A stretch of DNA of 12,268 bases from an uncultured Lachnospiraceae bacterium (GTDB lineage: Bacteria; Bacillota; Clostridia; Lachnospirales; Lachnospiraceae): positions 1 through 12,268 of the forward strand of contig CALDIE010000211.1 of the NCBI GenBank assembly GCA_937901625.1. Direction: 5' to 3'. Positions 6,942 through 12,268 of this stretch are shown one piece after another. The first letter of the stretch is position 1. Each line of letters starts with the position of its first letter. Both the position numbers and the translations under genes were made by a program. The notes beneath the pieces were generated by a model that searched no databases, was not told where the DNA came from, and saw only the letters and a program-made list of their open reading frames with translations.

Positions 6942-8204
6942 TTATCTGGAGATATCATGGATAAACAATCCACTACGCAACTTTGGTTCAAACCAGGTGG
7001 ATTTCGGAGGCATCAGTCGATGGTCATCCGCTACCGCAAACAATTCCGCGATCGATGTAGGATACATGGCAAAGGCAACTGCCGCGCCGTCACCGTTTTT
7101 CTCTCTTTCATCCACTCTTGCCTTTAACTCGCCTAATCCTCTGATACCGCCGACAAACTCGATCCGCTGATCTGTCTTGGGATCTTTGATCCCCAAGATA
7201 TTATCAAGTACATAGGTCTGCAGCGCGGATACATCCAGTGTCTTAACCGGATCCTTACTCCGATATGCTTCTTTCAGCCGTAAAAGTACCCATTTCCGGT
7301 CGAGGTACATTCCGACTTCTCCCTTATTGGCAGGTCTGATCTCCTCATCGGAATAAGATACAACATCAAAAATCTCCTTGATCTTTTCAAGGAATTCCTT
7401 AACGCCAAGACCGTTAAGATCATGAACAACACGATTGTAGTCCATGATCATTAAATCTTCATCGGGAAACAGAACCGAGAGAAAATAATTAAACTCTTCA
7501 TCTTTCGTATAGTTCGGATGCGCCTCGCGCTTTTTTAATCCTACCTTAACAGCCGATGCGCAACGGTGATGTCCGTCCGCGATATAGATGGAATCGATCT
7601 TAGCAAAGCTCTCTCTAACGGTTTCGACATCCTTCTCATCGGAGATGACAAACACACGATGGCGGATACGATCATCGGATACAAAATCATACACAGCTTC
7701 TGCATTCGCTTTATAGTCAGCTACCAGATTCCTTAATGCATCCACCTGCCTGTACGCTAAAAAGATCGGACCGGTCTGCGCGTCGCAGGTTTCCACGTGA
7801 CGGATCCTGTCTACTTCTTTATCAGCACGGGTATTCTCATGCTTTTTGATCACTTCATTGACATAGTCGTCGATCGAAGCACAGGCCACGATACCGGTCT
7901 GTACCCTTCCATCCATCGTAAGTTCATAGATATAGTAGCAGGGTTTGTCTTCCCGGATAAAATCTCCTGCGGCAATGCGGTCTCTGAGCATGGAAGCGGC
8001 CTTTTCATACACTTCATCCGCATAGGTATCCACACTGTCATCAAATTGCGTCTCTGCGCGGTCGATCGCCAGAAACGAATCCGGGTTTTGCAAAACGACT
8101 TCTTTTGCTTCTTCTCTGCTGTATACATCGTAAGGTAACGCCGCAATTTTCTCTTCCATGCCCTTTTTCGGACGGATCGCAGCAAACGGTCTGATCGTAG
8201 CCAT
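6942..8204 (-). CDS. DUF1015 family protein
   Basis: A 420-residue soluble protein of the DUF1015 family. Conserved stretches are RPFAAIRP (5-12), PYDVYSREEA (24-33), KHENTR (121-126), IYIADGHHRCASA (206-218) and the C-terminal block MPPKSTWFEPKLRSGL (398-413). DUF1015 genes are often found beside serA and serC in Clostridia, from memory and not searched, and here serC-serA lies just upstream with ddh in between. The DGHHR motif resembles that of ParB/sulfiredoxin-fold enzymes, which include free-serine kinases of the SerK/SbnI type, so a role in serine or phosphoserine metabolism is a reasonable guess but not shown by the sequence. The ribosome binding site is weak (AGAGAG about 9 bases before the ATG). 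The gene begins 18 bases after the ddh stop, in the same transcription unit. Confidence 0.93.
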   Translation of the reverse strand: MATIRPFAAIRPKKGMEEKIAALPYDVYSREEAKEVVLQNPDSFLAIDRAETQFDDSVDTYADEVYEKAASMLRDRIAAGDFIREDKPCYYIYELTMDGRVQTGIVACASIDDYVNEVIKKHENTRADKEVDRIRHVETCDAQTGPIFLAYRQVDALRNLVADYKANAEAVYDFVSDDRIRHRVFVISDEKDVETVRESFAKIDSIYIADGHHRCASAVKVGLKKREAHPNYTKDEEFNYFLSVLFPDEDLMIMDYNRVVHDLNGLGVKEFLEKIKEIFDVVSYSDEEIRPANKGEVGMYLDRKWVLLRLKEAYRSKDPVKTLDVSALQTYVLDNILGIKDPKTDQRIEFVGGIRGLGELKARVDEREKNGDGAAVAFAMYPTSIAELFAVADDHRLMPPKSTWFEPKLRSGLFIHDISR

Positions 8205-8222
8205 AGTCTTTATCTCTCTTTC

Positions 8223-9209
8223 TTATAACAAACTGTGTCTTAACTCATCCGCGCTCTTTGCGGACAGGTAAGCGGGTGCGATATCAAAGATCGTCTTACA
8301 TCCGGTCTGACCTTCCGCGGACATTCTGTAGGCTGCTCTTGCGTAAGCCGCAATAACGGAACCTGTAAACTCAGGATTGGAATCAAGTTTTAAACTGTAC
8401 TCGATGATATGCTGGTTTTCACGTTCCATACCGGTCACACCGCTTCGAAGAACAAATCCGCCGTGAGGCAGACCTGCATGATCGCGCTTCAATTCCTCTT
8501 CGCTGATAAAGTGTACGGTTGTATCATAATCAGCAAAGTAGTTAGGCATCTCTTTGATCTCTTTTTCGATCTTTGCAAGATCCGCGCCTTCCTTTGCAAC
8601 CACATAACACTCTCTTGTATGCATCGCTCTTGTGGTTAATTCCGGATTCTTTCCCTCTCTTACCCGGTCAACGCTCTCCTTAACGGGGACGGTATACTGT
8701 CTGGCATCCTTTACTCCCTCAATACGACGGATCGCATCGGAATGCCCCTGGCTTACGCCGCGTCCCCAGAATGTATAATTCTTTCCTTCCGGAAGAACGG
8801 CATCCGAAACCATGCGGAAAAGGGAAAACATTCCGGGATCCCAGCCGATGGAAATGATACCGACTTTTCCGCCCTTTTTGGCTGCCGCGTCTACATTGGC
8901 AAAATGCTCTCCGATGCGCGCATGGGTATCAAAACTGTCTACTACATTGAACAGTTCCGCGTACTTCGGAGTCTGCATGGGAAGATCGGTAGCGCTTCCG
9001 CCGCCCAATACCAGTACATCAATCTTATCCTGCCAGGCTTCGATCTCATCTACGCTTACAACAGCCGCCGATGCTGTCCTGATGGAAATGCCGGACGGAT
9101 CACGTCTTGTAAATACTGCTTCTAAAGAAAGATCCTCGTTTTGTGTGATCGCGCTCTCCACGCCACGGGACAGATTACCATAGCCAACAATACCGATACG
9201 AATACTCAT
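8223..9209 (-). CDS. ddh: meso-Diaminopimelate dehydrogenase
   Basis: Catalyses the reversible NADPH-dependent reductive amination of L-2-amino-6-oxopimelate (the open form of tetrahydrodipicolinate) to meso-diaminopimelate. This is the one-step route to the peptidoglycan and lysine precursor. The 328-residue protein is of normal family length. It has the N-terminal dinucleotide motif GIVGYGNLSRG (6-16), GGGSATDLP (69-77), SIGWDPGMFSL (119-129), FWGRGVSQGHSDAIRRI (147-163) and MPHGG-like LPHGGF, all strongly matching Corynebacterium glutamicum Ddh as I remember it. The ATG has AAAGGAG 10 bases upstream. It has its own promoter after the serA terminator and heads the unit ddh-DUF1015-glgB-like-mscS. 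Most bacteria lack this dehydrogenase; it occurs in some actinobacteria, bacilli and clostridia. Confidence 0.96.
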   Translation of the reverse strand: MSIRIGIVGYGNLSRGVESAITQNEDLSLEAVFTRRDPSGISIRTASAAVVSVDEIEAWQDKIDVLVLGGGSATDLPMQTPKYAELFNVVDSFDTHARIGEHFANVDAAAKKGGKVGIISIGWDPGMFSLFRMVSDAVLPEGKNYTFWGRGVSQGHSDAIRRIEGVKDARQYTVPVKESVDRVREGKNPELTTRAMHTRECYVVAKEGADLAKIEKEIKEMPNYFADYDTTVHFISEEELKRDHAGLPHGGFVLRSGVTGMERENQHIIEYSLKLDSNPEFTGSVIAAYARAAYRMSAEGQTGCKTIFDIAPAYLSAKSADELRHSLL

Positions 9210-9259
9210 CTTGTTTTATCTCCTTTGATGTAAATTTATGCAAAGATCATACTTACATC

Positions 9260-9287
9260 ATTATATCGAATTATCATCTAAATTCAA
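9260..9287 (-). promoter_or_regulatory. Promoter of the ddh transcription unit
   Basis: On the minus strand TTGAAT (9282-9287), a 16-base spacer and a perfect TATAAT (9260-9265). Initiation would fall near 9253, giving a leader of about 44 bases. It lies between the serA terminator and ddh, so ddh and the three genes after it can be transcribed independently of serC-serA. Confidence 0.75.
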
Positions 9288-9293
9288 CAGTAC

Positions 9294-9305
9294 ACTTGTG
9301 CAAGT
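9294..9305. repeat. Short inverted repeat upstream of the ddh -35
   Basis: ACTTG (9294-9298) and CAAGT (9301-9305) are perfect reverse complements around TG. The repeat ends 7 bases upstream of the -35 hexamer, a position where an activator or repressor could bind. Such a short repeat can arise by chance, so the regulatory reading is weak. Confidence 0.3.
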
Positions 9306-9320
9306 TTTAACAGATTCAGA

Positions 9321-9354
9321 TAAAAACCGGAGAGGAAAACTATTTCCTCTCCGG
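9321..9354 (-). terminator. Intrinsic terminator after serA
   Basis: CCGGAGAGGAAA and TTTCCTCTCCGG form a perfect 12-bp stem around a 4-base loop, followed on the minus strand by five T residues. It begins about 45 bases after the serA stop codon and closes the serC-serA transcript before the ddh promoter. Confidence 0.93.
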
Positions 9355-9399
9355 TCAATCTGTCTTTTCAATAGTATGAAAGTATGAAATTCCGTTTCA

Positions 9400-10566
9400 T
9401 TACTGAATCACGCGTACTTTGATGACATCGTCGATCGCATTTAACTCGGCAACGATCGCATCATCTACGGAAGCATTGATATCTAACATGGTATAAGCAT
9501 AATCACCGCGGGACTTATTCATCATATTCTCAATATTGATATTCTTTGAGCCGAAGATTCCGGTGAACTTGGTGATCATATTGGCAACATTCTTATGGCA
9601 GATGGCAATACGATAACCCGTCTGGCAAACGCCCATATCAACATTGGGATAGTTAACGGAATTAACGATATTACCATTCTCTAGGAAGTTGCGGACCTCA
9701 TCGACAGCCATCTTTGCGCAGTTGTCTTCTGCCTCTTCCGTGGAAGCGCCAAGGTGAGGAAGTACGATCACGCCCTCCTTACCTGCCGTTGTAGGATTCG
9801 GGAAATCGCAGACATACTTGCGGATCTTGCCAGCCTTGATACCTTCCAGTACAGCCTCTTCATCTGCCAAAAGGTCTCTTGCGAAGTTTAAGATGATAAC
9901 ACCGTCCTTCATCATATCAATGGCTTCCTTGCCGATCATTCCCCGGGTGGAATCCATCAGAGGTACATGAACGGTAATGAAATCGCACTCACGATAGATT
10001 TCATTAACATCCGTTACATGCTTTACATCGCGGCTTAAGTTCCATGCGGCATTGATGGAAACATAGGGATCGTATCCGTACACTTCCATGCCCATATGCT
10101 TTGCTGCATTGGCAACCTTTACACCGATAGCGCCAAGACCGATGATACCTAACTTTTTACCTTCGATCTCGGTTCCTGCAAATTTCTTTTTCTCCTTCTC
10201 GGCAGCTTTTGCGATATTCTCATCGGCAGAATCGCTCTTAACCCACTCGATACCTCCGATAATATCGCGGCTTGCAAGCAGCATACCTGCAAATACAAGT
10301 TCCTTAACCGCGTTTGCGTTTGCTCCGGGGGTATTGAAAACAACGATACCCTTTTGTGCACACGTATCCAGAGGAATGTTATTTACACCTGCGCCGGCTC
10401 TTGCGATGGCCTTCAAACCATCCGGCAGATCCAGATCGTGCATGGCAGCCGAACGAACCAATACGGCATCTGCTTCATCAAAATTTTCTGTTTTTTCATA
10501 CTGATCGCTAAAACGCTCCAAGCCGACATTGGCAATGGGGTTTAAGCAGTTATACTTATATGTCAT
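9400..10566 (-). CDS. serA: D-3-phosphoglycerate dehydrogenase
   Basis: First enzyme of serine synthesis: oxidises 3-phosphoglycerate to 3-phosphohydroxypyruvate with NAD. The 388-residue protein is of the short ACT-containing type. It has the substrate-loop motif ARAGAGVNNIPLD (55-67), the Rossmann loop GLGAIG (143-148) with D166 placed for NAD, the catalytic Arg in NFAR (R230), the catalytic His in LPHLGAST (H271), and one C-terminal ACT domain (about 318-388), which usually mediates serine feedback control. The stretch that normally carries the catalytic Glu (DVFEEEP-like) reads CDFPNP (253-258) here, and the Arg-to-His distance is 41 residues instead of about 52 in E. coli SerA, so the Glu is not obvious. 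The ATG has AGGAG 8 bases upstream. It follows serC by 30 bases in one operon. Confidence 0.96.
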   Translation of the reverse strand: MTYKYNCLNPIANVGLERFSDQYEKTENFDEADAVLVRSAAMHDLDLPDGLKAIARAGAGVNNIPLDTCAQKGIVVFNTPGANANAVKELVFAGMLLASRDIIGGIEWVKSDSADENIAKAAEKEKKKFAGTEIEGKKLGIIGLGAIGVKVANAAKHMGMEVYGYDPYVSINAAWNLSRDVKHVTDVNEIYRECDFITVHVPLMDSTRGMIGKEAIDMMKDGVIILNFARDLLADEEAVLEGIKAGKIRKYVCDFPNPTTAGKEGVIVLPHLGASTEEAEDNCAKMAVDEVRNFLENGNIVNSVNYPNVDMGVCQTGYRIAICHKNVANMITKFTGIFGSKNINIENMMNKSRGDYAYTMLDINASVDDAIVAELNAIDDVIKVRVIQ

Positions 10567-10596
10567 GATAGTATCTCCTGTTATTTGTTAAATGGA

Positions 10597-11679
10597 TTAT
10601 TTATTCTCCAGTTCGAATTTCTTCATAAATTCTACCAACGCCTTAACGCCTTCGATCGGCATGGCGTTGTAGATGCTGGCTCTCATACCGCCTACGGTAC
10701 GGTGACCCTTTAAGTTTTCAAATCCGGCTGCCTTGGATTCCTTTACGAACTTGGCGTCGAGTTCTTCGTTGCCGGTGATAAACGGTACATTCATCAAAGA
10801 ACGGTCTTCTCTGCGAACCGTACCCTTGAAAAGTTCGCTCTCGTCAAGGAAATCATACAGGATCTTTGCCTTCTCCTCATTGTATGTCTTCATCTGCTCA
10901 AGACCGCCCATCTTCTTAAGCCACTTAAATACCTTTCCGCAGATATAGATACCGTATGCGGGAGGTGTGTTATAAAGAGAATCCGCGTCCGCATGTGTCT
11001 TGTACTTCAGCATGGTCGGTGTTCCGGGAAGAACATCATCTGTGATCAGATCTTCTCTCATGATCACGATCACCACACCCGCAGGTCCGATATTCTTCTG
11101 TACGCCGCCGTAAACAACCGCGTACCTGGAAATATCCATCGGCTCGCTTAAGAAGCAGCTGGATACATCGGATACAAGATCCTTACCCTTTGTATTGGGC
11201 AGTGTCTTAAATTTTGTTCCGTAGATAGTGTTATTCTCGCAGATATAAACATAATCCGCATCCGGAGAGATCGGAAGATCGGAACAATCGGGGATATAAG
11301 AGAAGGTCTTATCCTCGGATGTGGCGATCTTGTTTGCCTTACCGAAAATCTGTGCCTCCTGATATGCTTTCTTAGCCCACTGACCGGTAACGATGTAATC
11401 AGCCACACGGTTCTTCATCAGGTTCATGGGGATCATTGCAAACTGCTGGCTTGCTCCGCCCTGTAAGAACATAACTTTATAATTAGCCGGAATATTCAGA
11501 AGTGATCTCAGGTCAGCCTCTGCGGTCTTGATGATATCATCATACACTTTAGATCGATGACTCATCTCCATAACGGACATTCCGCATCCTCTGTAATCGA
11601 GCATCTCATCCGCTGCTTCACGCAAAACTTCTTCCGGCAATACAGCAGGACCTGCCGAGAAATTATAAACCCTTGCCAT
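10597..11679 (-). CDS. serC: Phosphoserine aminotransferase
   Basis: PLP-dependent class V aminotransferase that converts 3-phosphohydroxypyruvate and glutamate to phosphoserine and 2-oxoglutarate, the second step of serine synthesis. The 360-residue product is of normal length. Family landmarks are YNFSAGPAVLP (5-15), EMSHRS (38-43), GGASQQF (74-80), GQWA (99-102), SDVSS (170-174), the PLP-binding lysine K195 in GGVQKNIGPAG, and GGMRASIYNA (330-339). A strong AAGGAGG lies 9 bases before the ATG. It is the first gene of the serC-serA operon, with its own promoter directly after ilvB. No phosphoserine phosphatase gene is in the window. Confidence 0.98.
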   Translation of the reverse strand: MARVYNFSAGPAVLPEEVLREAADEMLDYRGCGMSVMEMSHRSKVYDDIIKTAEADLRSLLNIPANYKVMFLQGGASQQFAMIPMNLMKNRVADYIVTGQWAKKAYQEAQIFGKANKIATSEDKTFSYIPDCSDLPISPDADYVYICENNTIYGTKFKTLPNTKGKDLVSDVSSCFLSEPMDISRYAVVYGGVQKNIGPAGVVIVIMREDLITDDVLPGTPTMLKYKTHADADSLYNTPPAYGIYICGKVFKWLKKMGGLEQMKTYNEEKAKILYDFLDESELFKGTVRREDRSLMNVPFITGNEELDAKFVKESKAAGFENLKGHRTVGGMRASIYNAMPIEGVKALVEFMKKFELENK

Positions 11680-11718
11680 TTCTTTGTTCCTCCTTGAAAG
11701 TATTTAATAGATTAAACA

Positions 11719-11736
11719 TTTCCCGTTTTGGGGAAA
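11719..11736. repeat. Small hairpin in the serC leader
   Basis: TTTCCC (11719-11724) and GGGAAA (11731-11736) form a 6-bp stem around a 6-base loop inside the roughly 90-base serC 5' UTR. No T-run follows on the minus strand, so it is not a standard terminator. It does not cover the ribosome binding site. Any regulatory role is unproven. Confidence 0.4.
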
Positions 11737-11774
11737 TTCCTTCTTTGTGAAGAATGCCTTAAAGCACGATAAAA

Positions 11775-11803
11775 ATCATATACTCATTTTGGGATCGCGT
11801 CAA
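11775..11803 (-). promoter_or_regulatory. Promoter of serC-serA
   Basis: On the minus strand TTGACG (11798-11803), a 17-base spacer and TATGAT (11775-11780), near consensus. Initiation would fall near 11768. The -35 hexamer begins only 7 bases after the ilvB stop codon, and no intrinsic terminator lies between ilvB and serC, so read-through from ilvB may add to serC transcription. Confidence 0.8.
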
Positions 11804-11810
11804 CAAAAAC

Positions 11811-12268
11811 TCAATCCTTCTTCATATCAGCCTCATCGAAAGCGGCTTCGATCGGCTGCCCGCCGGGTACCATCGGGAATACTTTATCATCTTCCTCGAT
11901 CAAGCAATCGATCACTACCGGCTTGCCTGCCTTAAGTGCCTTTTTGAGCGCGGGCATTACCTCTTCCTTCTTTGTTACGCGGATAGCCATACAGCCTAAG
12001 CCTTCCGCTACCTTACAGTAATCAACCGCATCCTCAAGTACCGTCTGGGAATAACGCTTTCCGTAAAACAGTGTCTGCCACTGACGGACCATACCGAGCA
12101 CGTGATTGTTGATCACGATCTGTATGATGGGGACATTGTATCTGGAAGCGGTAGCCAGTTCATTCATGTTCATACGGAAGCATCCGTCGCCGCCGATATT
12201 GACAACCGTTTTATCCGGACGACCGAATTTTGCGCCGATGGACGCGCCGAGACCGTATCCCATCGTTC
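11811..12268 (-). CDS. ilvB: Acetolactate synthase large subunit, C-terminal part (5' end beyond the window)
   Basis: Catalytic subunit of acetohydroxyacid synthase, the first common step of valine, leucine and isoleucine synthesis, which uses thiamine diphosphate and usually FAD. Only the last roughly 152 codons are present, and the reading frame runs off the high-coordinate edge. The visible part begins TMGYGLGASIGAKFGRP and contains the ThDP/Mg motif GGDGCFRMNMNELATA and then INNHVLGMVRQWQ, the GDG...N signature and following helix of the family. The C-terminus PMVPGGQPI also fits biosynthetic IlvB/IlvI and not the catabolic AlsS type. The remaining catalytic Glu and FAD domains lie outside the window. 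No ilvN-type small-subunit gene follows it here; serC comes next. Confidence 0.95.
   Translation of the reverse strand, partial: TMGYGLGASIGAKFGRPDKTVVNIGGDGCFRMNMNELATASRYNVPIIQIVINNHVLGMVRQWQTLFYGKRYSQTVLEDAVDYCKVAEGLGCMAIRVTKKEEVMPALKKALKAGKPVVIDCLIEEDDKVFPMVPGGQPIEAAFDEADMKKD

Noticed and set aside
11680..11770. Possible riboswitch or T-box in the serC leader
   Set aside because: The leader is only about 90 bases, with two short hairpins and no T-run terminator or recognisable aptamer motif.

Overview
This window looks like a chromosomal core-metabolism segment of a Gram-positive anaerobe of the class Clostridia, most likely the family Lachnospiraceae. The basis is moderate base composition, strong Shine-Dalgarno sites, vegetative promoters with 16-17 bp spacers, a tRNA gene without an encoded CCA end, a clostridial-type AlaRS and S21, and a diaminopimelate dehydrogenase. 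The placement is inferred from protein resemblance and was not searched. All eight protein genes and the one tRNA gene lie on the minus strand, so transcription runs from high to low coordinates. I see no mobile element, CRISPR array or phage gene, and no gene-free stretch over 300 bases.

Read in the direction of transcription, the window opens with the 3' part of ilvB (acetolactate synthase large subunit, cut by the window edge). A serine-synthesis operon, serC-serA, follows with its own promoter just after the ilvB stop and a strong intrinsic terminator after serA. Next comes a second transcription unit with a separate promoter: ddh (meso-diaminopimelate dehydrogenase), a DUF1015 protein, a large GlgB-like protein and an MscS-type mechanosensitive channel, closely spaced and partly translationally coupled. 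A tRNA-Thr(CGU) gene with its own promoter follows, then a terminator that probably ends both the tRNA and any read-through from the mscS-like gene. Last are alaS, behind a perfect-consensus promoter, and rpsU (ribosomal protein S21), behind its own near-consensus promoter and followed by a terminator.

The most unusual object is the 839-residue GlgB-like protein (4380-6899). It aligns along its whole length with glycogen branching enzymes, including both N-terminal beta domains and the TIM-barrel region. However, every conserved catalytic region of GH13 is altered: the nucleophile Asp position is Phe, the HD pair of region IV is Tyr-Ser, the acid/base Glu position is Asp, and region I has lost its Asp and His. 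It also carries a charged linker and a C-terminal Lys/Glu-rich, probably coiled-coil tail. The reading frame is intact, so this looks like a maintained pseudoenzyme and not a decaying gene. Its place between DUF1015 and a mechanosensitive channel has no obvious textbook explanation.

Secondary points of interest are the DUF1015 protein, which carries a DGHHR motif like that of ParB/sulfiredoxin-fold serine kinases and lies near serC-serA; a SerA whose catalytic-Glu loop is shortened; and a pair of 26-bp tandem repeats with nested inverted repeats filling the alaS-rpsU gap.
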